Origin: a bacterium
GTDB taxonomy: Bacteria > Hinthialibacterota > Hinthialibacteria > OLB16
Length of the DNA stretch: 64,000 bases
Direction: 5' to 3'
NCBI GenBank assembly: GCA_022072055.1
Contig: JAJVIK010000011.1
Span: 308,597 to 372,596, forward strand
In this document: in pieces, positions 51,532 through 59,373 of the stretch
Layout: each line of letters opens with the position of its first letter
How positions within the stretch are numbered: the stretch's first letter is position 1
Translations under genes and position numbers: made by a program
Notes under the pieces: model-generated
The model's database searches: none
Told to the model about the DNA's origin: nothing
The model's input: the letters and a program-made list of their open reading frames with translations, nothing else

Positions 51532-52419
51532 ATGACCGCGCCAGTCGGGGATTCCGAGATCAGCATCATTTTGCCCGCGCTCAACGAGGCCGAGGCGCTC
51601 GCGATCCTCCTCCCGGAGCTCCGAAGGCTCCACCCTATGGCCGAGATTGTGGTGGTCGATGACGGCAGCACGGATGACACCGCTCAAGTCGCTTCGGAGG
51701 AGGGGGTCCGGGTGATCTCGCATCCGTACCGCAAGGGAAATGGGGCCGCGGTCAAGACCGGAATCCGTTCGGCGACACGGCCTTTTCTTGTCTTGATGGA
51801 TGCCGATGGCCAACACAACCCCGGCGAAATCGCTGCTTTGATGGAGAAACTGCCGCGCTATGAGTTGGTGGTCGGCGCGCGAATCGAGGATTTCACCAGC
51901 CCCTGGCACCGTCGCCTGGCCAACCGGGTCTACAACCGTTTCGCCACTTACCTCACCCAGATTCCGATCCTCGATCTCACCAGCGGGTTCCGCGCCTTGC
52001 CTCGGAGGCTCGCGCTTCAGTTCTGCTACCTCCTACCCAACACCTATTCGTACCCCTCGACCTTGACTCTTTCCCTGGTGCGCGCGGGTTATAGCGTGGC
52101 GTATGCGCCGATCCAGGTTCGCAAGCGAATCGGAAGGAGCAAGATCAGCCTGCTCCGGGATGGAGTCCGATTTCTGCTGATCATGATGAAGGTGATCATG
52201 CTCTTTGCACCCTTGCGGGTGTTCCTTCCGATCAGCATGGCCTCCTTTGTCCTGGGGCTCTTTTACGGCGGGTACATGCTGGCGACCGCGCATCACTTCA
52301 CCCCCGCGACCTTGCTGCTCTTGATCACCTCGCTGCTCACTTTCCTCATGGGACTGATCGGCGAACAGATCGCGCAGCTTCGACTGTCACGGATTGATGA
52401 GGAGCCGCCCAGCGCCTGA
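51532..52419 (+). CDS. Polyprenyl-phosphate glycosyltransferase (DPM1-like GT2) with C-terminal membrane helices
   Basis: 295 residues with a GAAGGGG ribosome site. GT-A domain: SIILPALNEAEALAILLPEL, IVVVDDGSTDDTAQVA, LMDADGQHNPGEI (DxD), SGFRALPRRLALQF. Two membrane helices follow (about 215-285: IMMKVIMLFAPLRVFLPISMASFVLGLFYGGYM and TLLLLITSLLTFLMGLIGE). This order is typical of enzymes that charge undecaprenyl phosphate with a sugar for later use outside. The membrane glycosyltransferase at 57281 could use such a donor. Confidence 0.92.
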   Translation: MTAPVGDSEISIILPALNEAEALAILLPELRRLHPMAEIVVVDDGSTDDTAQVASEEGVRVISHPYRKGNGAAVKTGIRSATRPFLVLMDADGQHNPGEIAALMEKLPRYELVVGARIEDFTSPWHRRLANRVYNRFATYLTQIPILDLTSGFRALPRRLALQFCYLLPNTYSYPSTLTLSLVRAGYSVAYAPIQVRKRIGRSKISLLRDGVRFLLIMMKVIMLFAPLRVFLPISMASFVLGLFYGGYMLATAHHFTPATLLLLITSLLTFLMGLIGEQIAQLRLSRIDEEPPSA

Positions 52420-52557
52420 ATTCGGATGGGGTGACACCCGCCTACTGGAATTCTTTTCACTCCACCCACTTAGGTCCTGGTCGAAATCGTTCCAGTTGCC
52501 TACACTCATGTCTTTCAGTGTTCCGGAAACGGTCATTCCGCATGGGGAGGGATAGCG

Positions 52558-53490
52558 GTGGCGATTGTCGAGATTCGCAACTTTTGGAAGAGCTACGGTG
52601 ACTTCGCCGCGGTCAAGGATTTCAGCCTGGATATCGAGGAGGGGGATATCTACGGCTTCATCGGCCCCAACGGCGCGGGGAAGACCACCACGATCCGCTT
52701 TCTTTCCACGTTGCTCGAACCCACTTCCGGGAGCGCCACGATCTGTGGGCTCGATGTTCTTCGCAAACCATTGGAGGTCCGCCGAATCATCGGTTACATG
52801 CCCGACATGTTCGGAGTCTACGAGGGCATGCGGGTGTGGGAGTACCTCGATTTCTTCGCGGCGCTCTACGGCATCAAGCGCGCCTCCCGCGAGGCGGTCA
52901 TCAACGATGTGATCCAACTCCTCGACCTGGAGAAGAAGCGGGAGACTTTCGTCGAAGCGCTCTCGCGCGGAATGCAGCAGCGGCTTTGCCTGGCGAAGAC
53001 CCTGCTGCATGACCCCAAGGTCTTGATTTTGGACGAACCCGCCTCGGGTCTTGATCCGCGCGCGCGGGTGTTCATCAAGGAGCTCCTCAAAGCCCTTCAG
53101 GAGATGGGCAAGACCATCTTCATCTCCTCGCACATCCTCTCGGAGCTCGCCGACTGCTGCAACAAGGTGGCCATCATCGAACAAGGCACGCTGGTCGCTG
53201 CGGGGGATGTGCGCGGGATTTTGGAGCAATTCCGGGAGACCCTCAAACTTGAAATCGAAATCCTGTCGGAGCCGGGGCCGTGCGAGGATGTGCTCGCGCG
53301 CATCCCCGAGGTGTCCTCGATCGAGGTTCACGGGAAGCTCTTCAAGGTGGACTTCACCGGGGAGCTTCCTCACATTTCAACGATCTTGAAGAAGCTTGTC
53401 GAGGCGGGCGTGGAGGTGCTTTGGTTCCGCGAGGTGCCGCCTGACCTGGAGGATGTCTTCATGCAGGTGACCAAGGGGGAGGTGGCGTGA
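52558..53490 (+). CDS. ABC transporter ATPase (CcmA/NatA type), no permease nearby
   Basis: 310 residues from a GTG with a GGGGAGG site. Walker A GPNGAGKT (about 38-45), signature LSRGMQQRLCLAKTL (a variant of LSGGQ), Walker B VLILDEPASGLDP, switch His SSHILSELADCC. A C-terminal domain of about 90 residues follows. This is the type used by ABC-2 exporters and gliding/NatA systems, normally followed by a permease gene. Here it is followed at once by convergent argC, with stops adjacent at 53490/53491, so the permease is elsewhere. Confidence 0.9.
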   Translation: MAIVEIRNFWKSYGDFAAVKDFSLDIEEGDIYGFIGPNGAGKTTTIRFLSTLLEPTSGSATICGLDVLRKPLEVRRIIGYMPDMFGVYEGMRVWEYLDFFAALYGIKRASREAVINDVIQLLDLEKKRETFVEALSRGMQQRLCLAKTLLHDPKVLILDEPASGLDPRARVFIKELLKALQEMGKTIFISSHILSELADCCNKVAIIEQGTLVAAGDVRGILEQFRETLKLEIEILSEPGPCEDVLARIPEVSSIEVHGKLFKVDFTGELPHISTILKKLVEAGVEVLWFREVPPDLEDVFMQVTKGEVA

Positions 53491-54525
53491 TTACAACCAC
53501 AGTCCCGGTTGCATCAAACCGGCGGTCTCCTCGAAACCAAGGGCGAGATTCATGTTCTGAACCGCCTGGCCCGAGGCCCCTTTGAGGAGATTATCCTCCA
53601 CACAGGTGAGGATCAGGAGTTGGGCGCGGGTGTCGAGGTGCACGGAGATGTCGCAGAAGTTCGAGCCTTGGACCCCCTTGAGGGTGCACTCCTCCCCGAG
53701 TGGAAGCACCCGGACAAACGGGCAATCGGCGTACTGACCTTCATACTCCGCCTGAATCTCTTCAAGGGATACGGGTTTCACAAGCGCGCCATAGATCGTG
53801 GTCAGAATCCCGCGAGTGACCGGAAGCAGATGGGGAACGAAGGTGATCCGCGCCGGTCCCGCGCCGAGGAGGGAGAGCTCTTGCTCAATCTCCGGAATGT
53901 GTTTGTGACCGGTGACCTTGTAGGCGTTGAAATTACCCTCGCACTCCGCGAAATGCATTCGCGCGGTAAGGTGCTTCCCCGCCCCGCTCACCCCCGACTT
54001 GCAGTCGGCGATGATCTTGCCCGGATCCACCAGACCGCGCCGCACCGCCGGGGCCGCGCCGAGGATCACGCTGGTGGCGTAACAACCGGGGTTGGCGATC
54101 ACCCGCGCGGTCTTGATCTCTTCGCGGTGAAGTTCGGGGATGCCATACACCGCCTCGGCCAGGAGCGCGGGGTCTTTGTGTTCAATCCCATAGAAGGCCT
54201 TGTGAACCTCCGGGCTGCGCAACCGCGTGTCACCCGAGAAGTCAATCACCCGAATCCCCCGGTCGAGATAGGACCGCGCGTGCTCCATCGCAACCCCATC
54301 CGGTGTGGCGAAGAACACCACTTCCGCCGGGGAGCCGTCATCCTTCCCGACCACCATCTGCTCGGTGGTCCCGCGCAGGTTGGGGCGGTATTTCCAGATG
54401 GGGATCGGCTCCTCGGCCTTGCGGTCGATAAGCTGGAGGGACTCCACATGGGGATGCGCAAGGAGCAGGCGCGCGAGCTCGCTCCCGGAATAACCGGCAA
54501 CTCCGATGACTTTGATCTTGGCCAT
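53491..54525 (-). CDS. argC: ArgC: N-acetyl-gamma-glutamyl-phosphate reductase
   Basis: 344 residues. NADP-binding start IKVIGVAGYSGSELARLLLAHP, catalytic Cys148 in IANPGCYATSVILG, HHMPE-like HKHIPEIEQEL, and C-terminal VEDNLLKGASGQAVQNMNL. It makes N-acetylglutamate semialdehyde in arginine biosynthesis, upstream of the ArgJ step. argB, argD and argJ are not adjacent. ArgJ is encoded about 12 kb away, so the pathway genes are scattered. Confidence 0.97.
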   Translation of the reverse strand: MAKIKVIGVAGYSGSELARLLLAHPHVESLQLIDRKAEEPIPIWKYRPNLRGTTEQMVVGKDDGSPAEVVFFATPDGVAMEHARSYLDRGIRVIDFSGDTRLRSPEVHKAFYGIEHKDPALLAEAVYGIPELHREEIKTARVIANPGCYATSVILGAAPAVRRGLVDPGKIIADCKSGVSGAGKHLTARMHFAECEGNFNAYKVTGHKHIPEIEQELSLLGAGPARITFVPHLLPVTRGILTTIYGALVKPVSLEEIQAEYEGQYADCPFVRVLPLGEECTLKGVQGSNFCDISVHLDTRAQLLILTCVEDNLLKGASGQAVQNMNLALGFEETAGLMQPGLWL

Positions 54526-54572
54526 GCTGGGATTGAATCATGGACAGGGGATCGAAGGAAGCGCGGGGGGGA

Positions 54573-54731
54573 CTATCGCTTCGGAATCTGAATCTGAACG
54601 CGTTTGGGCTGGGGCGCACTCTCTCCACAGCCGCAGCCCGCGCCACGCTTCCTCCACCAGCGAACAAGCAGATACCCCGCCGCCCCGAGAACCGAGGCTG
54701 TCACCAGGAGAGCATCCAGCAGCGGCGGCAT
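54573..54731 (-). CDS. FeoB-associated Cys-rich membrane miniprotein
   Basis: 52 residues, too short for most gene callers. The ATG at 54731 overlaps the last base of the feoB stop (TGATG). The sequence starts MPPLLDALLVTASVLGAAGY, one membrane helix, then LLVRWWRKRGAG-CGCG, and a basic tail ending PKR. This matches the small FeoB-associated Cys-rich proteins that replace FeoC in many bacteria. The C-G-C-G pair may bind Fe2+ or a cluster at the FeoB exit. Co-translated with feoB. Confidence 0.85.
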   Translation of the reverse strand: MPPLLDALLVTASVLGAAGYLLVRWWRKRGAGCGCGESAPQPKRVQIQIPKR

Positions 54732-56839
54732 CACTCAAACCCCAGCAGACTCCCAACCTGGTAGACCGTGAAGGACGCCGACCACGCGAGGACGGTCATG
54801 TAGGCGAACATGAGCGCCGGCCAGCGCCATGAGTTAGTCTCGCGTCGCGCCACCGCGATGGTGGACATGCACTGGCAGGCGAAAACATAGAAGAGCATGA
54901 GGGAAAAACCCACAAGGGGGGTGTAGAGCGGCTGGTCCGTTCCCGGTCGGCGCTCCGCGCGCATGGCCTCGCGGAGCGACAGATCCTCCTCGGTGGCCTC
55001 ATCCCCGATCCCATAGATCACGCCCATGGTGCTTACAAACACCTCGCGGGCGGCAAAGGAGGAAACGAGACCGACTCCGATCTTCCAGTCAAACCCGAGC
55101 GGCTCGATGACCGGCGCCAAGGCGTGCCCCAGCCGGCCACCCCAGCTGTGCGCAAGATCGGAGCCCCGTGGAAAAGAGAGTAGCGCCCAGAGCAGGATTG
55201 TCACCGAGAGGATCACGGTCCCGGCGCGCTTCAGGAATTGCAGACTCTTGTCCCACAGCAAGAACCCCAATCCCCTTAAGGAAGGGAGTTTGTAGGTTGG
55301 GAGCTCCAGCAGGAGCACCGGCTTCGGCCCCCTGAGAATGCTCTTCTTGAACAGCGCGGCGATCAACACCGCGCCGAGAATCCCTGAGAAATACAGGGCA
55401 AACATCACCAATCCACCCAGATTGAAAACCCCCAAGACTCTTTCCTCCGCCGCGAAGACAGTCCCGATCAGGAGCACATAGACCGGAAGCCTTGCGCTAC
55501 ACGCCATCAGCGGCGCGATCAGGATGGTAACCAGGCGATCCTTCCGGTTGGGAATGGTTCGGGTGGCCATGATTCCCGGAATCGCGCACGCGAAGCTCGA
55601 CAGGAGGGGGATGAAGGCCTTGCCATCCAGACCGATCGAGGACATCAGCCGGTCCATCAGAAAGGCGGCCCGCGCGAGGTACCCCGAATCCTCCAACAAG
55701 CCCAGGAAGAAAAAGAGAATCAGAATCTGCGGGAGAAAGATCACAGTGTTCCCCACCCCGGATAGCACTCCCTCCACCAGAAGGTCGCGGAAGAGGGATT
55801 CGGGGAGCGCGGCCTCGATCCCGCCTCCCAGCCAACCGAAGAAGGCGTCAATGGCGTCCATCGCGGGTCCGGCCCAGGCGAAGATGCCCTGGAACAGGAG
55901 TGCGAACACGGCGACAAAGAGCGCGGGTCCAATGAACGGGTGAAGCAGAACCGAGTCCAACCGCTCGGTGAGGGTGTGAGGATGGTCCTCATGGCGAACT
56001 CCGGCGGTTTGAAGGATCCTTCCGATGTATTGATAGCGCGCCTCGGATTCCTGTTTGCGAAGATCGGAGGTGGACAGGTTGAAATCGGCAAGGGTCTCCC
56101 GGGTGAGGCGCACCTCCAGAGGCGGAAGTCGGATCGCCTCGTCCCCTTCCAGATTTCCGAGCAGGGCCCACAACGCCTCCGGACGCGAGCGTTGATTGGC
56201 GCCCCCATCCGTCGAACCGTTCAGCTGCGAAGCCAGCCGGCTGACTGCTTCCGCAATGGGCGAGGGAAGCTCTTCAATGAATGGGCGTAGGGCGCGGCCA
56301 TTGACAGCCTGAGAATGGATCAGCCGCGCCGCCTCCTCCCGGACCCGATCCATTCCCTCTCCTGTTCGCGCCACTGTGGGAATCACCGGACAGCCCAGGG
56401 TCTCCGAGAGCTTCTCCGGATCGAGATGGACCCCCTTCTCGCGCGCGATGTCCATCATGTTGAGGATGACAGCCAGTGGAATCCCCTGGTCCAAGAACTG
56501 GGTCACCAGGTACAGGCTGCGCTCCAGGTTGGAGGCATCCACCACGCAGAGCACCAGGGAGGGGGTGGGGCAATCGGGAATACGGCCAAAGAGAACATCA
56601 TGGGCGATCTGCTCCTCCGGGCTGCGGGCGGTCAGGCTGTAGCAGCCCGGCAGATCAATCAGGCGCGCTTGGGTTCCATCGGGAAGGCGCAGGATGGCTT
56701 CCTTGCGCTCGACCGTGACGCCGGGATAGTTCGCCACTTTCTGGCGCGCGCCGGCCAGGGTGTTGAACACGGTGGTCTTCCCCGCGTTCGGGTTTCCGGC
56801 AACAGCGATGGTGACAAGCTCGGCTTTGATGGAGGTCAC
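54731..56839 (-). CDS. feoB: Ferrous iron transporter FeoB
   Basis: 702 residues. N-terminal G domain: G1 GNPNAGKTTVFN, G3 DLPGCYSL, G4 NMMD, then a GDI-like helical part. From about residue 285 on, eight or more membrane helices with the Cys-containing gate segments (SFACAIPGIMATRTIPN, PLMACSARLPVY) of FeoB. Imports Fe2+ across the inner membrane using GTP. Middle gene of feoA-feoB-miniprotein. Length slightly below the 750-770 of enterobacterial FeoB, usual for this branch. Confidence 0.97.
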   Translation of the reverse strand: MTSIKAELVTIAVAGNPNAGKTTVFNTLAGARQKVANYPGVTVERKEAILRLPDGTQARLIDLPGCYSLTARSPEEQIAHDVLFGRIPDCPTPSLVLCVVDASNLERSLYLVTQFLDQGIPLAVILNMMDIAREKGVHLDPEKLSETLGCPVIPTVARTGEGMDRVREEAARLIHSQAVNGRALRPFIEELPSPIAEAVSRLASQLNGSTDGGANQRSRPEALWALLGNLEGDEAIRLPPLEVRLTRETLADFNLSTSDLRKQESEARYQYIGRILQTAGVRHEDHPHTLTERLDSVLLHPFIGPALFVAVFALLFQGIFAWAGPAMDAIDAFFGWLGGGIEAALPESLFRDLLVEGVLSGVGNTVIFLPQILILFFFLGLLEDSGYLARAAFLMDRLMSSIGLDGKAFIPLLSSFACAIPGIMATRTIPNRKDRLVTILIAPLMACSARLPVYVLLIGTVFAAEERVLGVFNLGGLVMFALYFSGILGAVLIAALFKKSILRGPKPVLLLELPTYKLPSLRGLGFLLWDKSLQFLKRAGTVILSVTILLWALLSFPRGSDLAHSWGGRLGHALAPVIEPLGFDWKIGVGLVSSFAAREVFVSTMGVIYGIGDEATEEDLSLREAMRAERRPGTDQPLYTPLVGFSLMLFYVFACQCMSTIAVARRETNSWRWPALMFAYMTVLAWSASFTVYQVGSLLGFE

Positions 56840-56863
56840 TTCAGGGACCGCCCGTGACTGGAA

Positions 56864-57100
56864 TCACGCGGGCAGGGCTTCAAGCACAACCTTGCGGGCA
56901 TCGGATAGTCGAATCGCTATGGAGGCCCCCTTGAGACGGATCGCGATGGGACAGCCGAAGGGAGAGGTGCGTTCGATCTTGATGAAGGAGCCGGTCACCA
57001 GCCCCATCTCCATCAATCGCGTGATCGAATCCCCTCCTCCCAGCACGGCGGCAATCCGAGCCTTTGTGCCGACCGGGAGCTTATCGAGCGTGAAGTCCAT
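56864..57100 (-). CDS. feoA: FeoA family protein
   Basis: 78 residues, an SH3-like barrel: LPVGTKARIAAVLGGGDSITRLMEMGLVTGSFIKIERTSPFG, then PIAIRLKGASIAIRLSDARKVVLE. FeoA supports FeoB activity at the cytoplasmic face. It is 24 bp upstream of feoB on the same strand and starts the operon. The start has no perfect ribosome site. Confidence 0.95.
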   Translation of the reverse strand: MDFTLDKLPVGTKARIAAVLGGGDSITRLMEMGLVTGSFIKIERTSPFGCPIAIRLKGASIAIRLSDARKVVLEALPA

Positions 57101-57128
57101 CGTTATCCACCCTTGACTGTTTGCTGTA

Positions 57129-57134
57129 AGTATA
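57129..57134 (-). promoter_or_regulatory. Candidate -10 of the feo operon
   Basis: TATACT on the minus strand about 30 bp ahead of feoA. No good -35 stands 16-18 bp upstream, so an activator may be needed. I do not see a clear Fur or DtxR box. Confidence 0.3.
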
Positions 57135-57280
57135 CCCTAACGGCTGGTGGAATACTAGACTCTTGGCGGGATTCCACCCAAGAATCGTGGTCGCCGCCAT
57201 GATAGGCACCTGAAATTAGACGAAAACCTTGGGTTTGCCCGCTTGTCCCGGTTCCAAAATTCCGGTTTGATCCCCTCCGG

Positions 57281-58975
57281 ATGGCCTTGCTCCCGATGAG
57301 TGACCCACTAAACGGCGGCGAATCCAGGAGAGCCTTTTCACCACGGGATGATCATCTCCTTGGCATTGTGCTTGTCCTCTTGGTGTGTTCCGGTTTGGTC
57401 CAGGCGCTGTCGGCGCTGTGGGCGAACACAAGTCTGCAAGCCGGAGATCAAGGGGCCTATCTCCAGCTTGCTCTGGCCCAGGCGGAGGGCAGAGCGCTCA
57501 CGGATGGGAACCGTCACCCGCTCTATCCCGCCTTGTTGATCCCCCTGGCCGAGCGTGACCCGCGCTTCTTCATGCGCGCGCGCTGGGTGAGCTTCGGGAT
57601 TGGCGCGCTCCTGATTGTGATGATGGTCTGGGGTGAATGGAGGCGGGGGAAAAACATCGCGGCCCTGGTGATTGCCGGGTTTCTTTCCTTCCATGTGCAG
57701 ATGGCGCGGACCCTTTCGGAGATCTGGTGCGAACCGCTTGTCTACTTGCTGGTTTTCCTGCTTTGGAAAGAGACCGAGCGCGATGTTGAGCGACAGCCTA
57801 CTGGGAGGTGGGCGCGCCCTTCCTTGTGGGGAGCGTTGTCCGGATTGTTGTTCCTGACCAAGGGAACTGGGCTTCAGGTGGCCGCGTTGTTCTGGCTGAC
57901 CCATGTCGTCCTGACCCCACGTTGCCGCGCGACTTGGCGGGAGTTCGGGATCGGCGCGGCCGTGTTCCTGACGGTCTCCAGTCCGCTCCTGACATGGAAC
58001 TCGTTTCAATACGGCAGTCCCTTTTACAGCTTCGCCTCGACCCACAACATGTGGTTCGATGAAGCGGACGAGATTTGGTTCGAGGACCCCGCTAAACTGC
58101 CGACCTTGGGGAGCTACATCGCAACCCACTCGGTGACCGAGGTGGTGGGTCGGCTCTTTCGAGGTCTCCTCCTGGAAGGCGAGATGGCGCGCGGGGTTCT
58201 CTGGTCGGATTGGCGTCACCCGGAGCCGCTTCCTTTTCCGGTTCATCTATTCCACTTGCTCTTCAAGGGGTTGATCGGGATCGCCATCCTCACTGGGGCG
58301 TTCGTGTCCCTGAGGCGGCGCGGTGAGCCGCTCACAAGCCGATGGGGATGGTTCTATTGCGCCGCCCTGGTTGTCTTCCTGGTCCCTTCCTTCGGCTGGT
58401 ACGCGCAGTTGACCAACGAGCCGCGATTCCTGATGACGCTTGTCCCGGTCGCGGCGGTTCTCCTCGGGAGGGTGGCCTCACGGGGATTCGAGGAGATGGC
58501 AACCTGGTTTCCCCGCCGCCCATCCTTTCCTTCGCCCGGACGGGTCTGTTTGGCGCTGGTCCTGGTTTACACCCTGGTTGTCGCGGCTTTCTCTTTGATT
58601 CTGGCGTGGAGGACCACGATGGTCCCTTCGCCGACCGTCACCGCGCTCCAGCAGGACTTGTACATCCGCTTGAATGAGCTCCCGGAGGGGGCGAAGATCG
58701 CGCATGGCCCCAGCCATGGCCTCCCGGTGTGGATGGCTCGCGGTGATCTGCAGTGGCGCGCGACCCCGTGGAAGATCGACTGGGATCGTTTTACAGGAAT
58801 GCTCAAGCGGGAGAGGATTGGGTTTGTCCTGGTGGACAACGAAACAATCGCGCGCAGACCTTACTTGGAACGGTTGCTCAAACCCTCGGTGGAGAAGGAG
58901 ACGGGCTGGAAGGTCCTGTTCCGAGACCGAGACTTAGAAGGTTTCTTTCTGCTTTTTGAAACCGACATGGATTGA
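57281..58975 (+). CDS. Membrane glycosyltransferase-like protein (GT-C fold, PMT/ArnT-like)
   Basis: 564 residues. About ten to eleven membrane helices. The first outer loop has LQAGDQGAYLQLALAQAEGR, the Asp-bearing loop typical of GT39/GT83-type enzymes, followed by PLYPALLIPL. A long C-terminal soluble part (about 455-564) faces the periplasm. Likely uses a polyprenyl-phosphate sugar, which the DPM1-like enzyme at 51532 could supply. The start at 57281 is uncertain; a second ATG lies at 57296. Substrate unknown. Confidence 0.75.
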   Translation: MALLPMSDPLNGGESRRAFSPRDDHLLGIVLVLLVCSGLVQALSALWANTSLQAGDQGAYLQLALAQAEGRALTDGNRHPLYPALLIPLAERDPRFFMRARWVSFGIGALLIVMMVWGEWRRGKNIAALVIAGFLSFHVQMARTLSEIWCEPLVYLLVFLLWKETERDVERQPTGRWARPSLWGALSGLLFLTKGTGLQVAALFWLTHVVLTPRCRATWREFGIGAAVFLTVSSPLLTWNSFQYGSPFYSFASTHNMWFDEADEIWFEDPAKLPTLGSYIATHSVTEVVGRLFRGLLLEGEMARGVLWSDWRHPEPLPFPVHLFHLLFKGLIGIAILTGAFVSLRRRGEPLTSRWGWFYCAALVVFLVPSFGWYAQLTNEPRFLMTLVPVAAVLLGRVASRGFEEMATWFPRRPSFPSPGRVCLALVLVYTLVVAAFSLILAWRTTMVPSPTVTALQQDLYIRLNELPEGAKIAHGPSHGLPVWMARGDLQWRATPWKIDWDRFTGMLKRERIGFVLVDNETIARRPYLERLLKPSVEKETGWKVLFRDRDLEGFFLLFETDMD

Positions 58976-59020
58976 GGCTGGGAAACTCCCGGCGAGCAAG
59001 GAATCGATTGGAGATCAGGA

Positions 59021-59371
59021 ATGGAAAAGGCGGAAGTGGTTCAGGCGCTGCGCGAGGCGCTGAATGAGGCGTTGGGGATTGAGCCTGTGGAGATCGGAGC
59101 GAAATGGAAGGGCGGCGAGATGATCCTGCAGCCCGCCAACCCTTCGCTGAAACCCCAGCGTCTCCCGGTTGAGACCTTTTTCCACAAAATCGTGATGGTC
59201 CGCGACAAGCTCCGTTTGCTGGAGGCCAAGATCAACGCCCATCCGAAGCTCGATGACGCCGAGAAGGTGGAGTTTCAGCAGTACATTACGCGAGTATACG
59301 GCTCGCTGACCAGCTTCAATGTCCTCTTTCAGGATCGCGAGGATGGTTTCCGGGGGACGGGAGGATGTTGA
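59021..59371 (+). CDS. Small hypothetical protein
   Basis: 116 residues with a GGAG site. Helical start (MEKAEVVQALREALNEALGI), a short beta part with GGEMILQPANP, then a helical hairpin (KIVMVRDKLRLLEAKINAHPKLDDAEKVEFQQYITRVYG). No signal peptide. No family recognised. It ends inside the start region of the next gene (stop 59369-59371, next ATG 59374). Confidence 0.65.
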   Translation: MEKAEVVQALREALNEALGIEPVEIGAKWKGGEMILQPANPSLKPQRLPVETFFHKIVMVRDKLRLLEAKINAHPKLDDAEKVEFQQYITRVYGSLTSFNVLFQDREDGFRGTGGC

Positions 59372-59373
59372 AA

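Noticed and set aside
57121-57140. Fur or DtxR box ahead of feoA
   Set aside because: TAAGTATACCCTAA has only partial symmetry and does not match either consensus well.
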